A DNA stretch of 46,603 nucleotides from a bacterium (GCA_021777995.1 JAJYCW010000016.1:1-46603), one strand, 5' to 3'; numbered from the stretch's first letter, positions 10,024 to 19,837 are shown. The notes: a model not told the origin generated them from the letters alone. Translations and numbers: made by a program.

Positions 10024-10932
10024 ATGATCACGACCCTATCACCCGAAATTGAAAGCAAAATTCCGGCGGCCTACCGCTGGCAGGGCACGGCCACTCCCGC
10101 GGAAGCTGCGCAGTTTTGCAGCAAGCTCGCAACCTCGCACTACGAGAACTTTCTGGTTGCCACCGCCTTCTGTCCAAAGCCGCTGAGGCCGCATTTCTAC
10201 AGCGTGTACGCATATTGTAGAATTAGTGATGACCTGGGTGACGAAGTTGGAGATACCGCTGCGTCACTTGCGCTGCTAGATTGGTGGGAAGGGGAACTGG
10301 ACGCCATGTATGCAGGAGCGCCCACGCACCCTGTTTTCGTGGCATTGCAGTCCACAGTAAAGCAGTTTGGAATCCCTGCCCAGCCGTTTCGCGACCTGCT
10401 TACGGCATTTCGGCAAGATCAACGAACGACACGCTATCAAACCTACGACCAATTGCTGGGTTATTGTAAAAACTCGGCTAATCCCGTGGGAAGGCTGGTG
10501 CTCTATCTTGGAGGATACAGCGACGACAGGCGGCAGTCCCTATCAGATTACACTTGCACCGCTCTGCAACTCGCCAACTTCTGGCAGGACGTCACTCGTG
10601 ATATTGCTAAGGGCCGCATCTATATTCCTCTTGAGGACATGAGCCGCTTTGGGGTGGCCGTGGAAGATATCAACGGCCGGAGGTTCACACCGCAGTTTGG
10701 TGAGCTCATGAAATTTGAGGTTGATCGAACCCAGGAACTCTTTAGCAAGGGGGAGCCGTTGCTGGAAATGGTAGATCGCAGGCTTCAGCTCGATCTGCAG
10801 ATGTTTACTGCCGGCGGCCTGGAGGTGTTGCGCCGAATTGAGGCACAGGGTTACGATGTTCTTGGCAGGAGGCCATCCATACCCAAGAGCCGCCAACTAT
10901 TGATGCTAACGAAGCGGCTTTTCCGCCTGTGA
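10024..10932 (+). CDS. hpnC: Hydroxysqualene synthase HpnC (squalene/phytoene synthase family)
   Basis: HpnC converts presqualene diphosphate, made by HpnD, to hydroxysqualene in the three-enzyme bacterial route to squalene for hopanoids. The 302-residue protein has the first Asp-rich motif at RISDDLGDE (D69, D70, D73) and the second at FWQDVTRD (D189, D193), followed by KGRIYIPLEDM. The opening TSHYENFLVATAFCPKPLRP is typical of HpnC rather than phytoene synthase. The start lacks an SD. The stop overlaps the hpnD GTG by 4 bp (GTGA), which indicates translational coupling. Carotenoid synthesis is the alternative, but the adjacent HpnD-type partner supports squalene. Confidence 0.9.
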   Translation: MITTLSPEIESKIPAAYRWQGTATPAEAAQFCSKLATSHYENFLVATAFCPKPLRPHFYSVYAYCRISDDLGDEVGDTAASLALLDWWEGELDAMYAGAPTHPVFVALQSTVKQFGIPAQPFRDLLTAFRQDQRTTRYQTYDQLLGYCKNSANPVGRLVLYLGGYSDDRRQSLSDYTCTALQLANFWQDVTRDIAKGRIYIPLEDMSRFGVAVEDINGRRFTPQFGELMKFEVDRTQELFSKGEPLLEMVDRRLQLDLQMFTAGGLEVLRRIEAQGYDVLGRRPSIPKSRQLLMLTKRLFRL

Positions 10933-11831
10933 GCGCGTCTACATCGGGTGTCACTGCAAACTCGCAAACACTGCAGGCCTCGTATGCGTATTGTGAAACG
11001 CTTACAAAAGAGCAGGCGCGTAATTTTTATTTCTCGTTCATGACGTTGGATGCCGCACGCCGTCTCTCTATGTGTGCCATTTACGCGTTTATGCGAATCA
11101 GCGACGATGTGAGCGACGAGGCCGGCGACGACAGAGAGGAGCGCATGGCTGCCTGGACCGCCGAGGTGAGCGCTGCCCTAAATGGTAACTTTAGCGAGCG
11201 ACAGTTGTGGCCCGCGTTCTATCACACCGTAACGACTTACTCAATACCCCATCAGTACTTTTTTGATTTGTTAAAGGGTACGGGGATGGATCTGGTGAGA
11301 ACACGCTATGAAACATGGAATGATCTAAGCAGGTATTGTTACCACGTTGCGAGCGTCGTTGGCTTTGTTTGTATCTATGTGTGGGGTTTCGATACATCCG
11401 ACGAAAACGTGTTGCAGTACGCGGAGTCTTGTGGTCTGGCTCTTCAGCTAACGAACATCTTGCGCGATATACAAGAGGATATCCAGCGGGATCGCGTCTA
11501 TCTGCCCCAGGAAGAGCTTCGCAGATTTGGCGTTACAGAGGACATGCTTCTGCAAGGAGATTGCAGCAGCGCATTTGTTGCGTTAATGGAGTTTGAAACT
11601 GCCCGCGCCGAGGGGCTCTACCAGGATGCCTGGAAACTGGTACCGCTTATTCAGCCGTCTGCACGGCCTACCTTGCGGATCATGATACGGATTTATTACG
11701 GGATACTGTTGGCGATTAAGCGCAACCAGTACAACGTATTTAGAACTAGAGCAAGCGTTTCAACACCAACTAAGCTGGCCATTGTGATCGGTGAATGGAT
11801 ACGGTCCCGGTTCGCCCCCATGGGCAAATAG
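10929..11831 (+). CDS. hpnD: Presqualene diphosphate synthase HpnD
   Basis: HpnD joins two farnesyl diphosphates into presqualene diphosphate, the substrate of HpnC. Catalytic motifs are RISDDVSDE (D59, D60, D63) and NILRDIQEDIQRDRVYLP (D180, D184), and the RNFYFSFMTLDAARRLSM segment is typical of the family. It starts with GTG overlapping the hpnC stop. A squalene-associated desaturase (HpnE) is expected to complete squalene synthesis, but the next genes are a small membrane protein and a CPBP protease. HpnE and squalene-hopene cyclase must therefore be elsewhere or replaced. Confidence 0.9.
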   Translation: MSASTSGVTANSQTLQASYAYCETLTKEQARNFYFSFMTLDAARRLSMCAIYAFMRISDDVSDEAGDDREERMAAWTAEVSAALNGNFSERQLWPAFYHTVTTYSIPHQYFFDLLKGTGMDLVRTRYETWNDLSRYCYHVASVVGFVCIYVWGFDTSDENVLQYAESCGLALQLTNILRDIQEDIQRDRVYLPQEELRRFGVTEDMLLQGDCSSAFVALMEFETARAEGLYQDAWKLVPLIQPSARPTLRIMIRIYYGILLAIKRNQYNVFRTRASVSTPTKLAIVIGEWIRSRFAPMGK

Positions 11832-11833
11832 GC

Positions 11834-12220
11834 GTGAATACCGCCCCTAGGCGTGCGGCAGTAGGTTCGATTATAGTCCTTATTGCAGCCTGGTTAATCT
11901 GTTTGCCACTGCGTGTACCCGTCGCCATGGCAGTTGTAGAACTTGGCGGTGCGGCGTGTGGTGCATTGTTCGGCTTGTTCCTGGCCATGGTGACGCGCAC
12001 GCGCAACGTTGCACGCATTTACCTCTTTCTGGCATTGGCTGCGTTAACTTTGTGGCCCGTTCTGGCAGATTGGCCACCGGCGAATCCTGCCTCCATTCAC
12101 GTATGGACTGGAGCACCGACCTTGTTGTATAGTGCGTTTGACATAATGAGGCCGGCAGCGTTTATTATTGGTTTAATACCGCCGTTTGCCCTTCTAGGTC
12201 AGCATGGCCCTGATCTCTAG
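11834..12220 (+). CDS. Small four-helix membrane protein
   Basis: This is an unrecognised integral membrane protein of 128 residues from the GTG at 11834, two bases after the hpnD stop. Four hydrophobic segments are visible (from GSIIVLIAAWLICLPL; from GGAACGALFGLFLAMV; from IYLFLALAALTLWPVL; and AAFIIGLIPPFALLG near the end). An upstream in-frame start at 11795 would overlap hpnD and is less likely. The tight spacing suggests a role in, or at least cotranscription with, polyprenyl lipid synthesis; nothing in the sequence identifies the activity. Confidence 0.6.
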   Translation: MNTAPRRAAVGSIIVLIAAWLICLPLRVPVAMAVVELGGAACGALFGLFLAMVTRTRNVARIYLFLALAALTLWPVLADWPPANPASIHVWTGAPTLLYSAFDIMRPAAFIIGLIPPFALLGQHGPDL

Positions 12221-12276
12221 ACATTAGCTGAGTATTACAAGGCCTATATATAGGGCGGACGTGTAAGGAGTATTTG

Positions 12277-13185
12277 TTGGAAGACAATGAAGGCGTAACA
12301 AAATTGCCCTTAGAGAACCAGCCCACGGAACCGGTTAGGCAGCGTTCTTCAGCCGCTACGATGAGTAGATCGGGGAGGCGCCGGATGCGCATTCCCAAAG
12401 TGGGGCCCAGAGAAATCATCTTTTTTCTCCTGATATTAGGCGTCGTGTTTGGATCTGGTACTGCAGCATCGTCCATATTTGGACGGTATAAAGGGTATGT
12501 TTGGCACGCGGTAGAATATGCGTGGATCGCGTATATTGTGATCAATCTGCTTATCGATATCACAAGCGGAACCCTGCAGAAACACTGGCATTTTTACCGC
12601 AAAATAACCGTATCCATTGTAGCTCAAAGCATCGGGGCAATTTTCGTTGTCTTGATTGTGGCAGGTCTTCTTTACAGAACAATGCCATTTCTGGATCGAT
12701 CGTGGATCTACGTGCTTCAGCCCAAATACCACGTGGTGAAGACGCAGCAGGTTACGGTAGCTGGTCACGCCACTACCGTGTATCGTAAGGAACCCACCAA
12801 ATCGCAGGCACAAAATGTCATCACCCTACCGTTTAAATATGGGTTCTTAGGCATAACTTTTGGCGTGGTATTGCTAATGGCACTACCGCTTTTTGCCTAT
12901 GAGGAAGAGATGATGTTTAGGGTGGGTACACATAACTGGAAACAGGGCTGTAGGAGGAGTCTGGTCTTCGGATTGATGCATTGTATCGTTGGTGTACCCA
13001 TCTTCGTAGGTTTGGCACTGGGGGTAGGCGGTTTGTGGTTCACCCTTCAATATTTCAAAGGCGGGGTTGAGCGCAGTACGACTTACCACCTGGCGTATAA
13101 TGCCACGATTTTTGTCTCCTTCATGTGCTACCTTCTGTTTACTTTGCTTCATCATCCAGTGCCACCATTGCCTGCAAAGCATTAA
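12277..13185 (+). CDS. CPBP-family intramembrane metal-dependent protease-like protein
   Basis: This multi-pass membrane protein (302 aa) has the three CPBP (abi) motifs in order: EEMMFR (E211, E212, R216), FGLMH (F232, H236) and HLAYN (H272, N276). They belong to the Rce1-like glutamate-type intramembrane proteases, which process prenylated or exported proteins or confer self-immunity to bacteriocins. The N-terminal 45 residues are basic and soluble, and a periplasmic or cytoplasmic insert of about 45 residues lies near 140-185. AAGGAG at 12265-12270 fits the TTG at 12277 better than the TTG one codon earlier. It follows hpnCD by about 50 bp and ends against the convergent DUF255 gene. Confidence 0.8.
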   Translation: MEDNEGVTKLPLENQPTEPVRQRSSAATMSRSGRRRMRIPKVGPREIIFFLLILGVVFGSGTAASSIFGRYKGYVWHAVEYAWIAYIVINLLIDITSGTLQKHWHFYRKITVSIVAQSIGAIFVVLIVAGLLYRTMPFLDRSWIYVLQPKYHVVKTQQVTVAGHATTVYRKEPTKSQAQNVITLPFKYGFLGITFGVVLLMALPLFAYEEEMMFRVGTHNWKQGCRRSLVFGLMHCIVGVPIFVGLALGVGGLWFTLQYFKGGVERSTTYHLAYNATIFVSFMCYLLFTLLHHPVPPLPAKH

Positions 13186-15237
13186 TTAGTCTAACAGCGC
13201 TCCCAGTAGAGTGGCATTTGCTACTGGAGCACTGCATGAACGATTTCGGCAGACATACGCAGTGGCGTGATGGTCAAGCGCTTCCTTACCACTCACCAGG
13301 TCGGTATCTAACAGCTTACGAGAGTCCTCGGTAACCACAGCCACGTTGCGGGACGGTGCAAATCTGGCCCATGCTTCATTTAGCAGATCGATGGAATCTT
13401 TTGGGTCGTCGCCTTGAACAATCACTATTTCTAAACTGTCGGTGCAAGCCATCTGCATTACGGTTACCATACGGCCAAAAGCCGTTGGATATTTGGCAAC
13501 CATGTCCGTCGTTCGGTTTAGCGTGGTAGCGGCAGACTCCTTGAATGCACTGTTACCAGTGAGGTTTCCAAGCCGCGTCAACGCCTCAACAGCCATTGAG
13601 CAGCCGCCCGGTACGGCATTGTCCTGCCATTCGGCGGGGCGAATCAGCAGTGCTTCTGCATCATGGGCACTGGTGTAGAAGCCGCCACCTTCCATAGTAA
13701 AGCACTCCAATAGCGAATGCCCTAACTCAACAGCAGCTGACAGCCACCGAGCATCCCCGGTAGTTTCAAAGAGTGTACAGAGGGCGCATGCTAGTGCAGC
13801 GTAGTCTTCCAATACACCTTCATGCCGTGCCACCCCGGCTCGCCATGTGCGCCAGAGGCGAAGCCGATTGGCTTCATCTCGACGTGTCATATTCGTTAGT
13901 ATGAAGGTTGCAGCACCTCGGGCCGTATCTAGCAGGTCCTCCTGCTGAAGCACTCGCCCTGCCTCGGCAAACGCTGCAATCGCCAGTGCATTCCAACTTG
14001 TAATCACCTTGTCGTCCAGAGCGGGTGGGGTACGTTGCGCCCGGTGGTCGTACAGCCGCTGCCTGGCGTTCTCAAGGAGGTCGGCTGTCTGCTCAAGCGT
14101 AAGATTGTATTGAGCTGCCACCTGCTCCAGAGGCTTTACCACCCGAAGGATGCAGCGCCCCTCCCAATTTCCGGCAGCGGTTACATCGTAAAACGACGCA
14201 AATACATCCGCTTCGTCCGTGGGAAGTACCGCCCTAATCTCTGATTCGCTCCACACGTAGAAGGTACCTTCAGCGCCTTCGCTGTCAGCATCTTGTGCAG
14301 AGAAGAATGCGCCGTGCCCGTTCAACATTTCCCGTTTCATATACGCAAACGTCTCTTCTGCCACCCCCTGATAGAACGGATTGCGCGTTACCTGCCACGC
14401 CCTGGTATAGAGAAGGGCCAGCTGTGCGTTATCATAGAGCATCTTTTCAAAGTGGGGTGCCAACCAGATTTCATCAGTGCTGTAACGGTGGAAACCACCG
14501 GCGATCTGATCATATATTCCGCCTAGTGCCATACGCTGCAATGTTCGTTCTAAGAGGTGAAGTGCGTTTCCATCGCCGGTTGTGGCTCCGGCTCGCAAAA
14601 GCACTTCCAGCACCGAAGGCATTGGAAATTTCGGTGCGCCGTTAAGCCCGCCATGGTAGGAGTCCATACGTGCGGCTATCGTCTGCGAGGCGCTAATAAA
14701 CAGCTCTAGGCTCGCACCGTCAACACTGGAGGGCATGGTTTCGGACTGCCGCAGGCCCTCTAACACTGCTGCACCGCGCTCTTCAATATCGGCTCGGTGA
14801 TTGGTCCACGCTTCACTAATAGCGCTCATAACCTGTGGAAAACCCGGTCTTCCGTACCTATCCTCGGGTGGAAAATAGGTTCCACAGTAGAATGGTACGC
14901 CTTCCGGGTTGAGAAATACTGTCATCGGCCAGCCGCCTTGTCCAGTCGTAAGCTGTACCGCCTCCATGTAGAGCGAATCGATATCTGGGCGTTCTTCTCG
15001 ATCTACCTTGATGCAGACGAATTCTCGATTCATCTGCCCAGCAATTTCGTCATTCTCAAAGCACTCGTGAGCCATTACATGGCACCAGTGGCATGCTGAA
15101 TACCCCACTGAAAGCAGAACTGGCACGTTACGCGCCCGAGCATCTGCAAATGCCTCTTCACCCCACGGGTACCAGTGTACAGGGTTATCAGCGTGCTGCA
15201 GTAAATAAGGGCTTGTCTCTTGAGACAGTCTGTTCAT
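13186..15237 (-). CDS. DUF255/YyaL-family thioredoxin-domain protein
   Basis: This 683-residue protein is full length for the YyaL/SPATA20 family. The N-terminal thioredoxin-like domain opens with [19 protein letters not shown] and carries the CHWC redox-like motif (C49-H50-W51-C52), [11 protein letters not shown] and [13 protein letters not shown]. The rest is an alpha/alpha barrel related to N-acylglucosamine 2-epimerases, with [22 protein letters not shown] in the middle. No signal peptide is present, so it is probably cytoplasmic. The substrate of the family is not established. An AAAGG about 11 nt before the ATG serves as SD. It converges with the CPBP gene with no gap. Confidence 0.93.
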   Translation of the reverse strand: MNRLSQETSPYLLQHADNPVHWYPWGEEAFADARARNVPVLLSVGYSACHWCHVMAHECFENDEIAGQMNREFVCIKVDREERPDIDSLYMEAVQLTTGQGGWPMTVFLNPEGVPFYCGTYFPPEDRYGRPGFPQVMSAISEAWTNHRADIEERGAAVLEGLRQSETMPSSVDGASLELFISASQTIAARMDSYHGGLNGAPKFPMPSVLEVLLRAGATTGDGNALHLLERTLQRMALGGIYDQIAGGFHRYSTDEIWLAPHFEKMLYDNAQLALLYTRAWQVTRNPFYQGVAEETFAYMKREMLNGHGAFFSAQDADSEGAEGTFYVWSESEIRAVLPTDEADVFASFYDVTAAGNWEGRCILRVVKPLEQVAAQYNLTLEQTADLLENARQRLYDHRAQRTPPALDDKVITSWNALAIAAFAEAGRVLQQEDLLDTARGAATFILTNMTRRDEANRLRLWRTWRAGVARHEGVLEDYAALACALCTLFETTGDARWLSAAVELGHSLLECFTMEGGGFYTSAHDAEALLIRPAEWQDNAVPGGCSMAVEALTRLGNLTGNSAFKESAATTLNRTTDMVAKYPTAFGRMVTVMQMACTDSLEIVIVQGDDPKDSIDLLNEAWARFAPSRNVAVVTEDSRKLLDTDLVSGKEALDHHATAYVCRNRSCSAPVANATLLGALLD

Positions 15238-15675
15238 CTATGCAAGACCTTTCATAAGGGCATAAAACGTGGCAGTAACGCAGGCGACAACCTGGCGCTC
15301 ACCAAGTTGCGTACAATCATGCTGGCACTGCGGGAACGTAACCGGACCTGAATGGGCATCATCGTGTCACACTGTGGTGAAGGCTACTGCGTTATGGTTG
15401 TACCGCTGATTTGAGATAGTATAACAGCGTACCCGTTATATTCTAGCAGGCAACGAGCAGACTGAGAGGGATGTGGGCGGTCAAATCACAATTCGGGAGC
15501 CTTATTTTAACATGCACGTTCGCGCACTCATAAATCCGCGCGAACTGGTGTGATACGGAGGTTAACCATTGCCGAAGGATTCCGTAATCCTGGCGCTGTA
15601 GCCTTTAGCTGCGATTACGTGCCAACCCCAAAGCAGGCTAATGCGGCCAGCTGCGGCATAACGACCTGGTCAGTT
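15238..15675. other. Intergenic region, no gene seen
   Basis: This 438-bp space should contain the promoter of the DUF255 gene and the end of the DinB-like gene. I found no convincing hexamer pair, hairpin or small gene. Confidence 0.4.
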
Positions 15676-16200
15676 CTACACTTCCGGTCCGCTGGCTGCG
15701 CTCACCCAGGCTGTATCAATGCCTTGCCGCATCAGAATTTCCGATAACTGGCCAACATGACCTTGCAGATGCCGAAGGTTGAGCAATACATGCGATAACT
15801 TGTCCATGTTTTGATACCAACTGAAGCCCGTCTCCTGTGCATCCAGGTTCAGCTCATCTACCAGCATATCCACCAGATGATCCACATATTGTATGTAGGC
15901 GAGCATTTCGCTGATGGAATAGGCCACCGCGTCCTTCGCTAGCTCAAATGGCTCTAATTCAGCCGGGTCTGTCCACAGCCCTGGGTGTATCTTTTCAGTG
16001 CGGGCGGGCCACGGTTGAAACGATGCCTCCTCTTGCCCAAGGTAGAGCTGGGTGAAAAATGCAGCGTGAAATGCTATGCGCCAAACGGTTCGTGGATGCT
16101 CTCCTGTAAGCCATAAGCTGGGTGGGCACCTCTCTACACAATCTGCCAGCATTGCGAGGCCGGCGTGGTACTGTTGTTTGATGGAGGCTTTTAGATTCAC
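15676..16200 (-). CDS. DinB-like four-helix protein
   Basis: This 174-residue protein has the layout of DinB-like proteins: helix 1 with KASIKQQYHAGLAMLADCV, then RIAFHAAFFTQLYLG, and near the end LLNLRHLQGHVGQLSEILM. The three candidate metal-binding histidines (in IAFHA, and in LRHLQGHVGQ) sit in the family positions. Members are metal-dependent, often thiol-dependent, transferases of the mycothiol/bacillithiol-S-transferase type or of unknown role. The GTG start has AAAGG 7 nt upstream. A lac-operator-like palindrome lies 30 bp upstream of the start. No relation to DNA polymerase IV, also called DinB, is implied. Confidence 0.75.
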   Translation of the reverse strand: MNLKASIKQQYHAGLAMLADCVERCPPSLWLTGEHPRTVWRIAFHAAFFTQLYLGQEEASFQPWPARTEKIHPGLWTDPAELEPFELAKDAVAYSISEMLAYIQYVDHLVDMLVDELNLDAQETGFSWYQNMDKLSHVLLNLRHLQGHVGQLSEILMRQGIDTAWVSAASGPEV

Positions 16201-16229
16201 CCAATGACCTTTCTTGATGGCGGCAAGCT

Positions 16230-16245
16230 AATTGCGAGCGCAATT
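16230..16245. promoter_or_regulatory. Operator-like palindrome upstream of the DinB-like gene
   Basis: AATTGCGAGCGCAATT is a perfect palindrome (7-bp arms, AG centre) 30 bp upstream of the DinB-like start. It resembles LacI/GalR-family operators in its AATTG half-sites and central GCGC. A LacI-family gene starts at the end of the window, but there is no evidence linking them. Confidence 0.4.
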
Positions 16246-16303
16246 GCCCATGCAGATCGTCAGTTCATTCAGGGGTATTCAGCGTTGGTTTGTATGAGCG
16301 CGA

Positions 16304-17989
16304 CTATCCAGTTGAGGTGTTGGCTGCTTTTGTAATTTCTTCCATTGTACCCGGGTAAGCGCTGTTCCACCGCCATATGCGTGTGACGGCAGGAGGGCCG
16401 GCCGCTCGAAAGTGCAGATCTATCGACTGGGGCATGTTGTGCGGTCCGTTGACCGTAATCGCAAACCCCTCCGTTGCAGTACTGCTTCCTGCTGTTTGTG
16501 GGCGGGCGCCCATTAACGCTGTGAGCAGGAACGTTCGCTGTTCGGTGGAGGACATACTGCTGAGCGGCAGCCCGTTGGCAGTTTGACATTGCTTCCACTG
16601 CGCTAAGGTTAATCTCCGCAGGAACGCGCGCATACTCACCGGCCAGCCAACGTCCTGCCTCGGTAGATGAGTTATTTCAAGGGTCCGTGCTGTAATACCA
16701 AGAAACGCGTCATGGCTAAGCGACGACAGCTCCTCGAAGTCCTTTAACGTTAGGTGCGCTTTACCTTTCACCCATGCAAGATACTTTGTCAGCAATGCCG
16801 CTGGTGGTTCTGCCATGAGATCTCTTCCAAGCGTGAGAGTTCGAAAAGCTAAAACGTCGCGGAATAGAATAATATGGTGGCCGGTGCTTCGAGCCAGTGG
16901 AAGCAAAAACGACTGAAGGGTAAACGATTTGCCGGCCAAAAAACTGAACGGGTAAACAAGTTGTGGGCCTATATAGCCGTCGCTGACGATTGGAACATGC
17001 GTCTTTTTGTAAATCAATTGCAGAATAGTGTCGATTGGCGCGGGATTGAAATCTATGTTCTGCGGAACAACGAACGGAAACGTCCAGCGACCGTGGGAAT
17101 AGGGCGAAAACAGATCTACGCGAGCCTTCTCGCGCTCGGTGTTACAACCATCGGAGGCAATGAGCGCACCATCATTCCCAAGTAGTAACGTTGCGCTATT
17201 CGATTGCAGGAGCGGCATGGTGCCAGATACCCAACCCTTGTGCCTATGTGTGTACCCCCCAACATTCAGTTGGCTTGTAGACCAACAGAAACCAAGGGTA
17301 AAACCGCTCAGGTTGGTTTTGGCAGTTATATTGCCGAGCGAAAGCATACCGCCTAGCTGCTCCTTAACAGTCTCCTGCAGTTGCGGCGACAAGGATTCAA
17401 AGTGCACATTGCCAATGATATCCTTGCGCAATTGAGTGAAATCTGCTCCAGACGCTCCCACATGTAAAACGGAGGTACCAAATACAGCTTTTTTCTGCTC
17501 CTGGGAAAGCGACTGCCAGATATTGGCAACAATACTGTCGCGAGGGGCTCCGTCAATGCTCCGCTGAATAGTTGCTTCCCGGTTCCATACTCGATTGCGT
17601 ATCCATGCCTTTCGCTCCTGTATCTGGCTCTGCTCCAGGGCCAAAGTACTGGCGTCTGGCTGTAAACACATTCCGCCTGTTTTTAGCTTCACCCAGCGGC
17701 CTCTGGTGGCCCATGCGAGCGCGCTTAGAATGCTGGTTGCCGGCGTGTGGTTGCACAAGATGGTGAAGGGTCTATCTTTTGCCCAGGTGGAAATTGTAAC
17801 CTGTTGATGAGTTTGTGCCGATAGTTCTGCCGCGGCCTTGTAGAGGGGGGCGGCAACAAGTTTAAGGCTGACTTCGGCTGCTGCAGGGCCTGTGGACGCT
17901 GGTTTTGGTGGTGTTGCTGCAGAGGACGTAAGACAGAGGCAGATTAGGGGTAATTCTACAACGGTGGGTTTCAACCATCTCAATTTCAT
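16304..17989 (-). CDS. Secreted protein with an STN-like N-terminal region (561 aa)
   Basis: I choose the ATG at 17989 because AAGGAG stands 5 nt before it; the frame also opens at a GTG 18 nt earlier that contains this SD. A signal peptide ends around residue 25. The next 80 residues (VSLKLVAAPLYKAAAELSA, QVTISTW, ATSILSALAWATRGRWVKL) have the alternating pattern of the secretin/TonB N-terminal (STN) domain. A second region near residue 330-395 (TILQLIYKKTHVPIVSDGY, then SLQSFLLPLARSTGH) looks like a repeat of it. No beta-barrel or secretin domain follows, so it is not a complete secretin. It is probably periplasmic or surface-attached. It follows the tandem paralog pair on the same strand by 85 bp. 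Confidence 0.6.
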   Translation of the reverse strand: MKLRWLKPTVVELPLICLCLTSSAATPPKPASTGPAAAEVSLKLVAAPLYKAAAELSAQTHQQVTISTWAKDRPFTILCNHTPATSILSALAWATRGRWVKLKTGGMCLQPDASTLALEQSQIQERKAWIRNRVWNREATIQRSIDGAPRDSIVANIWQSLSQEQKKAVFGTSVLHVGASGADFTQLRKDIIGNVHFESLSPQLQETVKEQLGGMLSLGNITAKTNLSGFTLGFCWSTSQLNVGGYTHRHKGWVSGTMPLLQSNSATLLLGNDGALIASDGCNTEREKARVDLFSPYSHGRWTFPFVVPQNIDFNPAPIDTILQLIYKKTHVPIVSDGYIGPQLVYPFSFLAGKSFTLQSFLLPLARSTGHHIILFRDVLAFRTLTLGRDLMAEPPAALLTKYLAWVKGKAHLTLKDFEELSSLSHDAFLGITARTLEITHLPRQDVGWPVSMRAFLRRLTLAQWKQCQTANGLPLSSMSSTEQRTFLLTALMGARPQTAGSSTATEGFAITVNGPHNMPQSIDLHFRAAGPPAVTRIWRWNSAYPGTMEEITKAANTSTG

Positions 17990-18074
17990 ACGTCTCCTTG
18001 AGTGCACAGAACCTGCATGCGAGCCAATGTTGCATACAACTTACCATTGCCATTAAGAAACATGCGACTAAAAG

Positions 18075-18941
18075 TCAATGCACGATGCCGGTTGCCGCGA
18101 TGCTGGCCGGCATGGTAATCGCCCGTACTCCATGAGGGAGTTTGAGGCCAATGTAGTCTAATGGCCGCCACACTCGGGTACCCGGTGGCAACTGGAAAAG
18201 CGACCGCGGGTACGTCTTCGTATACTGAATGCGGACCACCGTAAAATCAATATTTGCCGCCTTTGCGGTCATTGCGGCACGTAGCACAATGTGTGTTGCA
18301 GCATCGATGTAGTACGTACCCATGTCGTTGGTATAGACATCGCATGTTCGACCTGCAACTTTTGCAGTGCCTTTGCGCTGAATGGTGGGATTCAGCCGCT
18401 TGAAGGGCTGTTCGTTCGGGCTTATCAATATAAAGCCAAAGGGATAGATCTGGTCAGGATGGTCATACCAGCCGTCAACAGACTTCTCTACGGGTATGTG
18501 ATATTTTTGGTCGACACGCTGTTTGCCGTAAAGATGATACAGGCGCCCGAGATTCGACCTATCGCTAGCTTGCCCAGGCGCGCAAAACCCAAGTGGATTC
18601 GACTCCCAGACCAAATCAGGGTAGGACCCATCAAAGTAGTACGTGAGATAGGCTGACTTTACGGCCAATGCCTCATTGTGTGAAAAAAATTTAGGGAGCG
18701 GCTGCCCAGGTTTCTTCAACCACATGCCATTACTGTACCAAACCTTATAGTACCGTGCCGGCATGCCTCGATCCTGCAATTTCAGCACGGCGTAGTATGA
18801 AACCCTGGGTGCGTGAATTGGTACGTACTTGCGTGAGGTATAGGGAGAACTGTGCTGTTTCGGGGCTGCCTGCGTGGGGCCAACAAATAGGGCGAACGCC
18901 GCCATAACGGCTGGTAGAGAGATCTGGATATTCAGCCTCAA
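18075..18941 (-). CDS. Secreted protein, paralog A of a tandem pair
   Basis: This exported 288-residue protein begins at a TTG with GGAGG 7 nt upstream and has a signal peptide ending near TQA-AP. I do not recognise a family, but the C-terminal half (GTAKVAGRTCDVYTNDMGT, YYIDAATHIVLR, then FQLPPGTRVWRP) has the rhythm of LolA/RseB-like beta-sheet lipid-binding folds, where a cross-linked modification or ligand is read by a half-barrel. It matches the next gene upstream throughout: YKVWYSNGMW/YHVWYCNGRW, FDGSYPDLVWESN/FDGAYPGLVWVEN, GRLYHLYG/GRLINLYG, and MPASIAATGI/MPADIAATGI at the C-terminus. The two arose by tandem duplication and lie 38 bp apart. Confidence 0.7.
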   Translation of the reverse strand: MRLNIQISLPAVMAAFALFVGPTQAAPKQHSSPYTSRKYVPIHAPRVSYYAVLKLQDRGMPARYYKVWYSNGMWLKKPGQPLPKFFSHNEALAVKSAYLTYYFDGSYPDLVWESNPLGFCAPGQASDRSNLGRLYHLYGKQRVDQKYHIPVEKSVDGWYDHPDQIYPFGFILISPNEQPFKRLNPTIQRKGTAKVAGRTCDVYTNDMGTYYIDAATHIVLRAAMTAKAANIDFTVVRIQYTKTYPRSLFQLPPGTRVWRPLDYIGLKLPHGVRAITMPASIAATGIVH

Positions 18942-18979
18942 TATAATGCCTCCATCAACTTGATATTCGGCTCTGTTGC

Positions 18980-19837
18980 CTAGTTTATTCCTGTAGCTGC
19001 GATGTCGGCCGGCATTTTAATCGGGATAACGCCGGCGGGAAGCGAAACACCGTGAAAATCGGCGGGTCGATAAACTCGTGTGCCGCGAGGCAGTTCAAAA
19101 ACAGCACGAGGAAGTTTGTGGGTGAAGTGAATGGATAAAACCTTGAAAACCACCGGCGGCGTCCCACCCATATTAATCTTCTGCTTAAGGACAAGTTGTG
19201 TGCGCTTATCTATCCACGTCATGCCGAAAGAACCTGCGTACCGGCGACATATCCGCCCTGCCACCTTGCCAACACCGTCTAGATGCATGCCATTGAGAAG
19301 ATCTTTTCCAGGTTGTTGCGAGGCAGTTACGAGAAGTCTTCCAGCCATTGGATATTGCTGAAATAGAGTATGGTAAGCTGCCTCTGCCTCGCTCTGGTTT
19401 TGCGTACCATATTTCTTGTCAACTAGGGCAATTCCGTATAGATTTATTAACCTACCGATGTTGTACCGCTCACTGGACTCAGCGGGATAGGCCATTCCCA
19501 TCTGGTTTTCTACCCACACCAAGCCCGGATAGGCGCCATCAAACCGGCGTGTCCTATAGAATGCCAACTGGTCAAGTATTGCCTTAGGATTGTACGACAA
19601 CACCAACTTCTGGGCTGGGGCAGATTTCCATCGGCCATTGCAGTACCACACATGATAAAGACGTCGGGGTTGGCTGGGCAAAATTTCCTCTACCACCGCA
19701 TAGTAGCAGAGGTGTGGGGCATGAGCCGGTAAATACGTCGCTTTGTTCTCCCTTTTGTAAGCTGGCTGTGCATATAACACGTTCACACTGCTAACCAGCG
19801 CACCCAACAAAACACCGATCCATAATCGCTTTTTCAT
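18980..19837 (-). CDS. Secreted protein, paralog B of a tandem pair
   Basis: This 285-residue exported protein starts at the ATG at 19837 (GAGGA 8 nt upstream) rather than the codon 15 nt earlier. The signal peptide is MKKRLWIGVLLGALVSSVNV followed by LYAQ. It is the paralog of the gene just downstream, sharing the HAP-x3-YYAV opening, the VAGR-x-C core and the same IAATGI ending. Nearly identical ends on both copies suggest the last segment is functionally constrained, although neither a sortase motif nor a membrane anchor is visible. It is separated from the 141-residue secreted protein upstream by a 65-bp gap with a 12-bp hairpin. The fold guess (LolA/RseB-like) is weak. Confidence 0.7.
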   Translation of the reverse strand: MKKRLWIGVLLGALVSSVNVLYAQPAYKRENKATYLPAHAPHLCYYAVVEEILPSQPRRLYHVWYCNGRWKSAPAQKLVLSYNPKAILDQLAFYRTRRFDGAYPGLVWVENQMGMAYPAESSERYNIGRLINLYGIALVDKKYGTQNQSEAEAAYHTLFQQYPMAGRLLVTASQQPGKDLLNGMHLDGVGKVAGRICRRYAGSFGMTWIDKRTQLVLKQKINMGGTPPVVFKVLSIHFTHKLPRAVFELPRGTRVYRPADFHGVSLPAGVIPIKMPADIAATGIN

